The position numbers and the translations under genes are program-made. Source: Trogon surrucura (Eukaryota > Chordata > Aves > Trogoniformes > Trogonidae). From it: a stretch of 64,000 bases of DNA. The notes under the pieces were generated by a model, which was not told the origin of the DNA, did no database searches, and saw only the letters and a list, made by a program, of their open reading frames with translations. Position 1 is the stretch's first letter; each line of letters begins with the position of its first letter. The DNA lies in the NCBI GenBank assembly GCA_020746105.1, contig CM036618.1, positions 12,507,001 through 12,571,000 on the forward strand, in the 5' to 3' direction. Positions 1-10,714 of the stretch are shown one piece after another.

Positions 1-2815
1 GAAAACAGAGTAGAAGAGAGGAGGGAAGACACACACTTCAGTTGGCATATTCAAAGAGAGCTCAAAAGGCATGTGATTTTAATTAAAACTCAATTGAATG
101 TCACTTTTAAAAGGCTATTTTGGCAAGTGACATACAAAAAGAACATCCCACCTGAAAGAAGTGTGGGTAACGTTTCTCCTATTCCTGTAGGGATTGTCTG
201 TACACAATGACCAATGCAGTTTGCAAAGGAATCCACTAATAAAAGGAATAAACTCCCTGAAAGCTTCTTATGGAGGATTGGATTATAAATAAATTTGTAG
301 CTGTATTTTCAAATGATTTCCAAAACCAGTTACATTTTAACTTGGATAATGCCAATAATTCAAAATATTTTATACTACACCTTCAATATACAGTATAATG
401 TGAACTAAGTAATATGATATTACTTGCAGTGGTGCTTTACATATAGTCCAAATTACAGCCATGGTAACAGCTTCAGCGAGGGACAACAGAAAAATTTTAA
501 CACACATGAATAAAATCAATGACTAAAAACCGCATAGATGGAGTGGGAAATACACTTCAACTGAGACTTCAGCTTCTGCACAGAAAGAAAAAAAAAAGAA
601 AAACAAACTACTGGGATAGAATTCCACTTGCAGGGTTTGTGTTGTCAGGGACAAGACATGGAGGAAACTGCCTCTGTGAGAACTAAACAGCTGTAATTTC
701 CTTACCTATTCCCAAGTCTTCCATCTACAGAGATTATTAACAGAAATACTGTTAATCTGTCTGAATCTGAATTAGATATTATTGATATTTTTACATTTCT
801 TTTTCTGGATTCTTCTCAGCTGATAACAGCTATTGTTTTAGCCTGTGATTTGGAGCTGACAGTCGGCTAAACATGACTTTTCACCAGTCAAAAGTACAAT
901 CCTTGAAATATATTTTTTTTTAAATGGGAGGGAGGGAGATAAATCAGAGGACACAGACACAAGGTGAGAGTGCGGAAAGAAGAGTAAAATGAGATACTTT
1001 TATGTAAGGACAATGGTGCTTTCTTCAGCTCATGATGCCTTCAAAACAAGACTAGATACTTAAGTAAAAACCAAAATAATATTTTAAAACCAAGCCTACA
1101 ACTTGTGGAATATAATTGCTTGGATTTTGTGGAAGATTATGCTACATAATAATAGTGTTCTTTCTACCTTTATCACCTTTGATAAAGCAGGTCTGATATC
1201 TTACTAATAGGAAGAATTGATCCCTCTTTAATGAATGATGATTTTGCATTGCCTCTGCAGTATAACTAAAATAAATCCTCAGATGTGTGCTTAGTTACCT
1301 CTTTTTTCCATAATATAGCTGAAGGAAAGACTAAGTAACAGAGAGTCAATATAACCAACTCTTGATAAACATTGGTATCAAGGAAAAAAAGTAAGGGCAA
1401 AACCACAGGATTGTGTTCATAAAATAAAAAATCCAAACACTGACAGTGAAATGTCCTTCCAAAAAAGGTTTTAATATTATATCAATTTTGTCTTTCTTCA
1501 TGCTGTTCCAGTAGTGCAGCAAAAACTCCAACACTGGGCACCATCTTTGCTATATTATATTTTTAAACGCTGGGGTACAGAGATATTACAAGCGATCTGC
1601 CTGTGATAACACAGGAAATACCATAAAATCATGTAAAGACCCTGACTCTCCTCTGGTCTAACAAGAATTACCATGAGAGATTACTGCCTTCGGAGCCTGT
1701 GTGCAACTCATGGCATACTTCTGTACATCAGGGTAGCTTGCTTTGCATTCAGAGTGACACATTCTTAGAAGTGCATTTGTTCTGCTGTGCAAACATGGAC
1801 ATGCATGAAATAGAAGGGAAAAAAAGAAAGGAAAGAAAAAAATTAAACATCATTTAGTGGTTGGAAGTTATTACCAGTTTGTAACCACTGGAAGCGTTGC
1901 CTGGAGAAAACTTTTCCCTCTGTTATTACAGAATAATAGCTTGTGGATGCTGAAAAGCAAACATAACTTGTGGTTTTCTTTTAAGTCACACTGCAGGGCT
2001 ATCTCCCGCTTAGCATTTTAGCATCATGTTGTTTGGGAAGGGTCACGTTTTTACTTTCAAGACACCATTTGTCTTTAGTCCCTTTTTCTAATCTGCAAAT
2101 AGTTACCCAATAGTTTTGGGCAGGAAGCCAAGCACTTGGTTACAAAAGCTGCTTCAAGTGGCAGTTTACTAGTCATAGGGGTCTGTATTGTGTGAAATAA
2201 ATACAGGTAATCTTCATCAAATGATTCTTTTGCCTTTACCGAAAGCTGAAAATACCAGCCACAACGTTTGCAGGAATAAGGCAGTCACCAGTGTCTGCAG
2301 TTTCAGACCACAAATTCCTACTTAGGTGATAACGAGTTAAACAGCTACAAAGAACTTGCTGTCACTTTTTTTTTGGTGGATTTTTCAGACTATATCCAGT
2401 TACAGTAGCCTGGAATATACTCTTATAAAGAGGACCAAATTCTATTTTATTTATATCAAGCATCATATCTCTTTTCATATATTTACTGGAAAGATTAGAT
2501 ACCATTGATATCAAGATTCCATATGAAGTCAAGATTACAGAGTTAGTTATGATTAAATCAGCAGATCATCTGCATTGCAATGAAGCTGCTGTGTTTTTAC
2601 ACTAGTGTGGTGGATAACAGCACCTTGACTACTCTGTGTAGGTCCATTCATCCACCAACCCATTATTTCTTAGATTAGCTCCCAGACAAAAGTAATTGAA
2701 ATGGACCTCTCAGTCCTTACTCTTAGACATTTTCATTATTATATGAATTATCATATATCCTCTTTACTTTTTAATATAATATTGTTTCTATGCTGCCTCT
2801 GAAAATGAGCTTAGC
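1..2815. other. AT-rich stretch without recognisable gene
   Basis: I see no coding frame, RNA gene or repeat family here. The longest open frame is about 62 codons and resembles nothing. There are short A-rich runs near 585-606 and 1817-1843. The base composition is that of ordinary avian intergenic or intronic DNA. Confidence 0.6.
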
Positions 2816-2817
2816 TT

Positions 2818-3832
2818 CACTAAGGACAAAACACGCCTGACAAATCTGCTGTCCTTCTCCAATGGGATTACAGGTTTAGTGGATAAGCAAAGAGCAATTC
2901 AGGTCATCTACCTGGACTTGTGCAAAGTATTTGACACTGTTCAACACAACATCCATGTCTTTAAATTGGAGAGATACAGATTTGATGGATGCACCACTTG
3001 GTGGATAAGGAATTGGCTGGATGGTGACACTCAAAGTATTGTGGTGAATGGTTTGGTGACTGACTGGAGACAAGTGACCACTGGCGGTTCTCAGGGGTCA
3101 GCACTGGGACCGGTGCTGTTTAACATCTTTATCAATGACATGGACAGTGGGATCGAGTGCACCCTCAGGAAGTTTGCTGATGACATCAAGCTGTGTGGTG
3201 CAGTAGATGCTCAGGGAAACAGATGCCATCCAACGGAGCACCATCCAGGGGAATCGCACCATGGAAAGGGATGTTATCCAGAAGAACCCTGACAGACTGG
3301 AGATGTGGATCCATGTAAACCTCATGAAGTTAGACAAGGCCGAGTGCAAGGTTCAACTGTGTTCAACTCTGGGGTCCCCAACACAAAAAGAACCTGTTGG
3401 AGTGGATCTAGAGGAGGGCCATGAAGACGATCAGGAAGTTAGAGTACCCCTGTGAGGACAAGCTGAGAGAGTTCAGGTTGTTCAGCCTGGAGAAGAGAAG
3501 ACTCTGTGGGCACCTTCTGGTGGCCTTCTAGTGCTTCAAGGGGGCTACATGAAAGCTGAGGAGGGACTCTTTGTCAGGGAGTGTACTGATAGGTTGAAGA
3601 ATAACAGTTTCAAACCAAAAGAAGTTAGGTTTAGAAGTTCTTCACTATGAGGGTGGTGAGACACAGGACCAGGTTGCCCAGACAAGTGGTGGGACCCCCC
3701 TCCCTGGAAGTGTTCAAGGGCAGGTTGGATGGGACATTGAGCAACCTGGTTTAGTGGAAGATGTCCCTACCCACGTCAAGGAGCTTGGAAAAGAAAATCT
3801 GTAATGGAAGAACTAAAGGATCTCAATTTTAA
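2818..3832 (+). mobile_element. Old CR1 LINE fragment (ORF2 reverse transcriptase to 3' end)
   Basis: The plus strand encodes a decayed piece of CR1 ORF2. It starts at the block before reverse transcriptase motif A (a relic of the 'LTNL' segment). It runs through the RT core, skips most of the thumb and connection region by deletion, and ends in a CR1-like 3' part containing 'ccctggaagtgttcaagggc'. Frameshifts, stops and internal deletions make it far more degraded than the copies at 7.2 and 40.2 kb, so it belongs to an older wave. The 3' end is approximate because no clean 8-bp tail repeats remain. Confidence 0.88.
2879..3292 (+). pseudogene. CR1 ORF2 reverse transcriptase remnant
   Basis: A 137-codon open stretch inside the CR1 fragment holds the RT palm. 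'[13 protein letters not shown]' matches motif A (usual form [11 protein letters not shown]). '[18 protein letters not shown]' matches motif B (usual form [17 protein letters not shown]). 'KFADD' at about residues 103-107 is motif C with both aspartates present. The frame is then lost, and the downstream 'DRLEMW...NLMKLDKAECKV' block continues in another frame (3207-3455). The element has no functional start or end, so this is a dead fragment despite the intact aspartates. Confidence 0.85.
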
Positions 3833-4474
3833 GCTTTTTTCACTCATAATAGGTAGATCTGAATACTAAGCATACCAGCATCGATTTTGTCAATTGTTTT
3901 AGAAAATAAAAAATTAACCTACCAAAAAAACTTGACCTTTTATTTTGATAGTTTCTAAAACAAGGTATCCAATATTTAAATTCAAAATTATGCTTAATCC
4001 CAAAGTACTTTTGGGTCATTAACTTTCCTAATAGAAAAAAAAAACTCTGAGGAACAGCACCATACATTTCTAAACATACTGTTTGGTCTGAATCTTATTT
4101 CTGCTCTTCCCTCTGTTTTTTTTTAATACCGTTTTTTAAATAGCCACCAAGCAAACGAACATGTTATCCCTAGCTCAAGGGAAAATAATCCACTCCACAA
4201 ATGACAGGTTCACAGGATCTCTGTGTGACATCTCGGTTAGCTGTGCAAGACAGCTGCTTGAGAAACCTCCCAGGTGCAAAACATCATGGTAGTGATAAGT
4301 GTGCTGTAAAACTCCTGCTCTGTTACAGGAAAATCTCTTCACCTTCTCAGCTGCAGAGGACTGAACTTTGCAACCTTCCAACAATAAAGGCTAACCACAT
4401 ACTGCTCTACAACAGCAAGAGCATGGCTAGTAGATCAAAGGAAATTATTATTTTCTTTGATTCAGCATTCATGA
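3833..4474. other. Unique AT-rich spacer between two CR1 fragments
   Basis: No gene or repeat family is recognised. The two flanking CR1 pieces share orientation, but their content overlaps (both reach a 3' end), so they are probably separate insertions rather than one split element. Confidence 0.4.
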
Positions 4475-4995
4475 GGCTACAGCTGGAACACCATGTCCAG
4501 TCTGGGTCCCCAAAACAAAAACAGGCATTGGTATACAGGAGAAACTTCAGTGGAGAACCTCCAGGATGAGTAGGGGTCCACAGCATGTGACATCTGAAGA
4601 AAAGCTAAGGGATGTGTGTTCACTTAACCTGGCAAAGATAAGGCTAAAAAAGAATTTAATTGTTCTCCACGTATCAGGCAGATGCAAAGGAAATTAATGG
4701 ATTTAGACACTTTTAGCAGGTGCATATTGAAAGGAAAACAGACAGTGGACACTGAGTTGCAAAAAAAAAAGGAGATTCTTTACTGATATAAAAGAAAAAA
4801 AAATCATAACTATGACAATTAAACATAGGAATAGTTTTCATAAATTTGCTGTGAAATCTTCATCCTTGGAAATACTCAAAAATGAGAAGACAAAGTCCTG
4901 TACTTTGAGCAACCTGACCTAACTTGGACTCTAGTTTTGACTGAGCAGGTGTTCAGACTTCCAAGGTTCTTTCCAACCGAAGTTTTCTACATTAC
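4475..4995 (+). mobile_element. Old CR1 LINE 3' fragment
   Basis: The sequence begins in the ORF2 block usually read 'HLEYCVQFW' (here 'QLEHHVQSGSPKQK'). It passes through the degraded C-terminal region and ends in a CR1-type 3' tail with 'gagcaacctgacctaacttg' and 'ttccaaggttctttccaacc'. No frame is maintained. Similarity is clear at both ends and weak in the middle, as expected for an ancient copy. Confidence 0.75.
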
Positions 4996-7164
4996 TACAG
5001 TTCAAGAGACGTATTTTATTTCCAGAGAGGTACAATTAAATAAATTATAGTTCATAGTTTGATGCTTCATCTTCAAAGTTACAGTTTGCACACAGTCCAC
5101 CGATCCTTCCTTAATGAAGCTGATTGAATGTAAGGAGTTGTGGAAGATTATGGGGGAGGGGTGTACCAATAAAACTTATTTTATTGTAAAGTCTTGTCTG
5201 AAACATGGAAAAATGGAAAAGTCATGGCAAGAGGTCGGATCACTGCTAGTTTTCAGGATGTGAATATTTCTGAGTTTCAAGGATATCTGGTTGAAGTTGG
5301 AAACTTGATGCTTATTCTGGGACAAGTGTCTTGACTAGACTTTAGATAACAGAGATAAAAACTACTATAGCTCATGGAAGACAGTGAAAAGAGCAAGACC
5401 TTCCAAGTGCTTAGATAAGAAAAGTGAATGTGTGGCAAAATAATGAAGGTCAACAAATTGCCCGGGAGTTGTAGTTTGCGAAGATTTTTAGAAAGTTTGC
5501 CTTCAAGTAGACTTCTATGGATTAGACTTTCTCAAAGCAGAAACATTGTTAAAGAGCACCTGTAATAGCTTGAGTATAAAAATAGAATGAAATAGAAAAT
5601 AACTAAGTGAAAATATAGAATGGGAAGTGGTAGAAATGGGGAGGAAGATCTGCTCTGCTTGGGAAGGAGAAGAATGACTACATGTACTAATAATAAAAGT
5701 CAGGCGATACAATTTCTTGAGTGATTACACCAGACCCAGCTGGAACGCTTCGGGCCTGGGATGACTAACCCTCTCAAGGGATCTCTTAGCCAAGAAACCA
5801 AAAGAAAACAAAGAAAAGAAGGAACGATTCAGATTTTCATAGAAGAGGTGGATATAGAAACTATTCCTTGATTAAGCTACCACAAGATGATTAATCTGAT
5901 TTTAGAATCACAAAACAGAATCAATGTAATGTTTTGAATTTTTAAGAAACAATCTAAGAAGCTAAGGGATTGGATCAACAAAGATTTCTCCACTGAGAAG
6001 TTTAATGATTTGAACATAATAAAAACCTTTATCTGCAATTGCTTTCCAGGTAAAAGGGGAGACTAATAAAAAAGAGTTGCAGGTATGGGAAGAATTATTG
6101 CTACTACAGAATGGTAAGGTCACATTTAAAGACTATGACTCTGACTACTCATGTGAAAACAGTTTAAATCGTAGTAGAGACAAGTAAGGATTTTCAGGTG
6201 ATTAAGATAATGAAGTATTTGCTTTATGAAAACAGATTAAAATTTTTTTTTTGACTCATTAAAAAAATAAAGTACATTACTGTTTGTAATAAAGGCATCT
6301 GGGTGATAAAAGTGAAAGACAAAGAATTGTTATTTCATTTAAAAGTCCGTATTGGTAGAGAATCGAATGAGCATAGAATGCTTATGAAAGGACTTTGGAT
6401 TAGAAATCTGAAGATTTGTAATTGTCCACATGGTGATTTTCAAGGACAGCCTTCTAAACAATGTAGAAAGTGATGAATAAACTAAATTGTTTTAAAATGA
6501 AACCTGAGACCTCAGATGAAGAAAGGATTTCATAACTGACTAGTGTGATGTTATAATCAGAAATCAGAAGTGATTCAATAAAGATCCTTCTTTTATAAAA
6601 AAAAAAAAAAAAAGGTACTAATTTTCTATCCCTAAAAAACACACTGAAGATATGTTCACCACCATTTGCTAAGGCTTGGTTTTCCACTGTATTTGTTTTA
6701 TGTTAAACCTATGCTTTCAAGTTTTTTCTGATTCCTGCTGAGGCTGGGAAGAAACTTATTTTTCTAATGCCTCGAGTCATAACTTGACTGCATTAGGAAG
6801 TGAAAGAATGTTTTCCTTCCACCAGCCCTTTGAAGATAGGCCTAAAATGAATCTGCATCATTGAAAAGAATGTGCTAGTGTATCCAGAGTTACAGCAGAA
6901 TCTCTCACACGTCGTACCAGTGCAACTCAGCCTTACAATTGCCAGGTTAGGAGTTAGGAAGGAACCTTCTGCCAGGTCTCACTGGCCAAAGTCAGTGAGG
7001 ACAGCCTGCAGTTGTCTGTGGCACAGGACACAGTTCATTCATCAAGATCAATTGGACACATTCAGCTTTAACATTTCACACTATTGCTCGTGGCAACAGC
7101 CTTTGGTTTGATTGATCTTTTGGAGATGCTTAGTACTGTCTTTTGCACCTGGTACCTCAGTGTT
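4996..7164. other. AT-rich stretch without recognisable gene
   Basis: No coding, RNA or repeat signature beyond an A18 run at 6597-6614. The longest open frame is below 80 codons and resembles nothing known. Confidence 0.55.
6597..6614. repeat. A18 homopolymer
   Basis: Eighteen consecutive A. I see no processed pseudogene or SINE body upstream that would make it a retroposon tail. Confidence 0.9.
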
Positions 7165-8959
7165 TCATAGAATCATAGAATCATAGAATGTTAGGGATTG
7201 GAAGGGACCTCGAAAGATCATCAAGTCCAATCCCCCTGCCAGAGAAGGAATGCCTAGACTATGCCACACAGGAACGTGTCCAGGCAGGTCTTGAATGTCT
7301 CCAGAGAAGGAGACTCCACAGCCTCTCTGGCCAGCCTGTTCCAGTGTTCCGTCACCCTCACTGAGAAGAAGTTTCTTCTCGAGTTTAAGCGGAACCTCTT
7401 ATGTTCCAGTTTCAGCCCATTACCCCTTGTCCTATCAGTGGTTGTCACCGAGAAGAGCCTGGCTCCATCCTCAGGACACTCACCCTTGATATATTTATAA
7501 ACATTAATGAGGTCACCCCTCAGCCTCCTCTTCTCCAAACTAAAGAGCCCCGGCTCTCTCAGTCTTTTCTCATAAGGGAGATGCTCCACTCCCTTAATCA
7601 TCCTAGTTGCCCTGTGCTGGACTCTCTCCAGCAGTTCCCTGTCTTTCTTGAACTGAGGGACCCAGAACTGGACACAGTATTCCAGATGGGGTCTCACCAG
7701 GGCAGAGTAGAGGGGAAGGAGAACCTCTCTCGACCTACTAACCACCCCCCTTCTAATACACCCCAGGATGCCATTGGCCTTCCTGGCCACAAGGGCACAG
7801 TGCTGGCTCATGGCCATCCTGCTGTCCACCAAGACTCCCAGGTCCCTTTCCCCTACACTGCTCTCTAATAAGTCATTCCCCAACTTACACTGGAACCTGG
7901 GGTTGTTCCTACCCAGATGCAAGACTCTACACTTACCCTTGTTATATTTCATTAAATTTTTCCCCGCCCAACCCTCCAGCCTGTCCAGGTCTCGCTGGAT
8001 GGCAGCACAGCCTTCTGGTGTGTCAGCCACTCCTCCCAGCTTGGTGTCATCAGCAAACTTGCTGATAGTACTCTCTAGTCCCTCATCCAAGTCATCGATG
8101 AATATATTGAATAGTACTGGTCCCAGTACCGACCCTTGAGGGACACCACTGGATACAGGCCTCCAACCAGACTCCGCCCCATTGACCACAACTCTTTGGC
8201 TTCTTCCCCTTAGCCAGTTCACTGTCCACCTCACTACCCGAGAGTCTAGACCACACTTCCTCAGTTTAGCAGCAAGGATGCTGTGGGAGACTGTGTCAAA
8301 TGCTTTACTGAAGTCAAGGTAGACCACATCCACCGCTCGGCCATCACCTATCCACCTTGTTATATCCTCGTAAAAGGCTATGAGGTTAGTCAAGCACGAC
8401 TTCCCTTTGGTGAAGCCATGTTGACTGTCTCTAATGACCTTCTTATCCCTGATATGCCTTGAGATGGCACCAAGGATAAGTCGTTCCATCACTTCCCCAG
8501 GGATGGAGGTGAGGCTGACCGGTCTATAGTTTCCCGGGTCCTCCTTCTTGCCCTTTTTGAAGACTGGAGTGACATTTGCTTCCCTCCAGTCCTCAGGCAC
8601 CTCTCCCGTCTCCCAAGACTTGGCAAAGATGATGGAGACTGGTCTAGCAATGACATCAGCCAGCTCCCTCAGCACCCGTGGATGCATCCCATCTGGACCC
8701 ATGGATTTATGGATGTCCAGATTGCTTAATTGGTCCCTAACCCAGTCCTCATCGACTAAAGCAAACTCCTCCACTGCCCTGACTTCCTGTGGGGCCTCAG
8801 GGGAACGGGGCTCCTCAGGACAGCCTCCGGCAGAGTAGACAGAGGCAAAGAAGGCATTCAGTAACTCTGCCTTCTCTGTATCATGTGTCACCAGGGCACC
8901 CATCTCATTCATCAGTGGGCCTACATTGCCTCTGGTGTTAGTTTTATCTGCCACGTATA
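7165..8959 (-). mobile_element. Young 5'-truncated CR1 LINE
   Basis: The element reads on the minus strand. Its 3' end, at the low-coordinate side, is three copies of the CR1 terminal octamer seen here as TCATAGAA (7165-7188), followed by the 3' UTR and the ORF2 stop. It is collinear with the copy at 40.2 kb until about 8959, where 'gccacgtat' is followed by unrelated DNA; this is the 5' truncation point typical of CR1. I find no target-site duplication, which is normal for CR1. The two copies differ at 16 of about 335 positions counted from the 3' end. Confidence 0.96.
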
Positions 8960-9038
8960 TTCGTACCAAGCTAGGAAATACTGAGTGCAGCTTGCAATAG
9001 GCAGGTAGGAAGGGTGGGTGGAATGGCATTGATGCCAA
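7254..9038 (-). CDS. CR1 ORF2 C-terminal half, reverse transcriptase, uninterrupted
   Basis: The 594-codon open frame ends at a TAG (7254-7256). About the first 27 residues derive from flanking DNA upstream of the truncation point; CR1 sequence begins near residue 28 ('[13 protein letters not shown]'). RT motifs are complete: the '[14 protein letters not shown]' block at 160-173, motif A '[11 protein letters not shown]' at about 240-250, motif B '[17 protein letters not shown]' at about 297-313, and motif C 'FADD' at 328-331. The C-terminal CR1 domain extends to the stop. In a full element this enzyme copies CR1 RNA at a nick in chromosomal DNA. This copy lacks ORF1, the endonuclease and a promoter, so it cannot move alone. 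The absence of any stop or frameshift over some 567 CR1 codons indicates youth rather than host use. Confidence 0.93.
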   Translation of the reverse strand: MASMPFHPPFLPAYCKLHSVFPSLVRIYVADKTNTRGNVGPLMNEMGALVTHDTEKAELLNAFFASVYSAGGCPEEPRSPEAPQEVRAVEEFALVDEDWVRDQLSNLDIHKSMGPDGMHPRVLRELADVIARPVSIIFAKSWETGEVPEDWREANVTPVFKKGKKEDPGNYRPVSLTSIPGEVMERLILGAISRHIRDKKVIRDSQHGFTKGKSCLTNLIAFYEDITRWIGDGRAVDVVYLDFSKAFDTVSHSILAAKLRKCGLDSRVVRWTVNWLRGRSQRVVVNGAESGWRPVSSGVPQGSVLGPVLFNIFIDDLDEGLESTISKFADDTKLGGVADTPEGCAAIQRDLDRLEGWAGKNLMKYNKGKCRVLHLGRNNPRFQCKLGNDLLESSVGERDLGVLVDSRMAMSQHCALVARKANGILGCIRRGVVSRSREVLLPLYSALVRPHLEYCVQFWVPQFKKDRELLERVQHRATRMIKGVEHLPYEKRLREPGLFSLEKRRLRGDLINVYKYIKGECPEDGARLFSVTTTDRTRGNGLKLEHKRFRLNSRRNFFSVRVTEHWNRLAREAVESPSLETFKTCLDTFLCGIV

Positions 9039-9514
9039 GATTCATAAACTTAGAATAACACTCTTCAAGAATAATCATAGACACCTTCATGAGCTATCTA
9101 CCTTCAAGGGCTAGTTGCTCTAAATTTCAATCCATGAGAGCTTGTAATTTCAATCCATGAGAGCTTGTAATTTTTTTTGTTCTGAGTAAGTCTGTTTCTC
9201 TTCTTGAACTGTGAAGAACACAGAGACAGGAGCAGGGAACAAAGTTTTCAGGTAACAATTTATGTGTTATATTTATGAACAGTGTATCTGGAGAAATTAG
9301 AGTTGCTGCATGCTGCTGACCTGTTTCATGTTGCCTTGCACTTTTAGGGAGCTGAACACAAATATGCATGTGGTCGCTTTCATTTTTTTTTTATTTGTCT
9401 TATATGTGATGAGGGAATGGCAATGACAATTCCTAATGAATGATCAGTAAAGATAATCTTCCCACGTGACAAAGAGACCAGATATCCAAGTTGCTCATTA
9501 AAAAACTGTAAGGG
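8960..9514. other. Short unique region with a 23-bp tandem duplication
   Basis: AT-rich DNA between the CR1 and the LTR. Apart from the duplication at 9123-9168 I see no gene or repeat. Confidence 0.5.
9123..9168. repeat. Two perfect tandem copies of a 23-bp unit
   Basis: Units lie at 9123-9145 and 9146-9168, each beginning 'aatttcaatccatgagag'. A partial third unit, 'aattt', follows and runs into a T stretch. The perfect identity suggests a recent slippage or duplication event. Confidence 0.92.
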
Positions 9515-9697
9515 TGTCGTGGGTTGACCCTGGCCGGCCACCAGGTACCCACACAGCCGCTCACTCACCCCCCCCTTCACTACTGAACAGGGGGAGAAAA
9601 TATCTCCAAGGGCTCAGGGTTTGAGATAAGGACAGGGAGATCACCCTCATTTACCGTCCCGGGCAAAACAGACTCAGTTTTGGGGAAATTAGGTACA

Positions 9698-9703
9698 TTT
9701 ATT
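9698..9703 (-). terminator. Polyadenylation signal of the LTR
   Basis: The minus strand reads AATAAA in the context 'ttttaataaatgtacc', downstream of the TATA-like box as expected for an LTR. It helps fix the element's orientation. Confidence 0.55.
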
Positions 9704-10279
9704 AAAAGAACTAATCAGAGAGGAGTAGTGAGAAGTAAGAAGGAGCAAACAAATCTTAAACAGAACACCTTCCCCCCATCCCCCCCTTCTTCCCGGGCTT
9801 AACATCAATCCCGGTTTCTCCACCTCCTCCCCCCGAGCGGTGCAGGGGGACAGGGAATGGGGGCTGAGGTCAGTTCATCCGACGTTGGTTCCACCGCTTC
9901 TTCACTCCGGGGGAGGACTCTTCACTCTTCCCCAGGCCACTGTGGGGTCCCTCCCACGGGAGACAAGCTTCACGCTCTCTTCTCCGCGTGAGTCGTCCCA
10001 CGAAGGGCAATTCATCACAAACTGCCCAACGGGAGACACCTCACGAGGGGCAGCCCACCCCTCGTGAGTCTGAGGCGCAGTCCTTCGGGGGAAACTGCTC
10101 CAGCGTGAGCCACCCGCAGCGTCCCAAAAGTCCCACCGGCCAACCTGCTCCAGCGTGGGCATTCCTCTCTTCCACGGGCTACAGGTTCCAGCAGTGACTT
10201 GCTCTGATGCGGGCTGCCCACGGGCTACAGTCCCCTTTCAGGCAGTCCACCCACACGGCGTGGAGTCCTCGGTGGACAT

Positions 10280-10525
10280 CTACGCGGTGATCCTCACGGT
10301 AGACTTCTGCACCTCGCCCATGGGCTGCAGGGGGACAACCCGCTTCACCATGGTCTTCACCACAGACCCGGGGGACTCTCTCTGCTCCGGCGCCTGGAGC
10401 TCATCCTCCCCCCCCCCTCCTCCTTCTTCACTGACCTTGGTGTCTGCACAGACTCTCACTCCTCCATCTCTGTACCAGCTGTTGATGGCGCAGTTCTTTT
10501 TCCCGTTCTTAAATATGTTTTTCAC
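10280..10525 (-). other. 81-codon open frame within the LTR, doubtful
   Basis: An ATG just inside the TATA-like region opens an 81-codon frame containing 'VPLQPM'. A second open stretch continues at 9902-10162 in minus orientation. GC-rich LTRs often carry such frames because stops are rare in them. Similar low-complexity products are sometimes predicted as proteins in bird genomes. I see no domain, signal peptide or membrane segment and treat it as a by-product of LTR composition. Confidence 0.25.
10506..10517 (-). promoter_or_regulatory. TATA-like box of the LTR
   Basis: The minus strand reads 'catatttaagaa' inside the U3-like part, about 200 bp from the LTR's 5' edge at 10714. If it works, transcription would start some 25-30 bp lower, near 10480, and run toward 9515. 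It is a motif match only. Confidence 0.5.
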
Positions 10526-10714
10526 AGAGGCGTTCCTCTGCTATCACCTTACTGATAGGCTCAGCCTTGGCCAGCGGCAGGTCCCTCTTTGTAGCCGGCT
10601 GGCATTGGCTCTATCAATCTTGGGGAGCTTCTCGCAGCTTCTTACAGAAGCCACCCTGCAGCTCCCCCCCCGCCGCCGAAATCTGGCCAGGCCAAACCAA
10701 AACAAAGGGAAACA

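Larger units (their letters stand above)
9515..10714 (-). mobile_element. Avian endogenous-retrovirus-type LTR, apparently solo
   Basis: The GC- and CpG-rich block begins 'tgtcgtgggttgaccctgg' and ends 'aacaaagggaaaca' on the plus strand, with TG...CA termini. These edges and the repeated 'ctgctccagcgtggg' / 'ccacgggctgcag' style words are familiar from a dispersed LTR of neoavian genomes. Orientation is minus: a TATA-like box (10506-10517) and an AATAAA (9698-9703) both read that way and in the right order. No gag, pol or env sequence flanks it, so it is probably a solo LTR left by recombination between two LTRs. No clean target duplication is visible (plus-strand flanks 'taaggg' and 'gtgaat'), suggesting age or slightly misplaced ends. 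I cannot assign a named family. Confidence 0.82.

Noticed and set aside
7401..8838. Several plus-strand open frames opposite the young CR1
   Set aside because: Antisense shadows of the CR1 reverse transcriptase frame; the same shadows recur at 40.3-41.9 kb.
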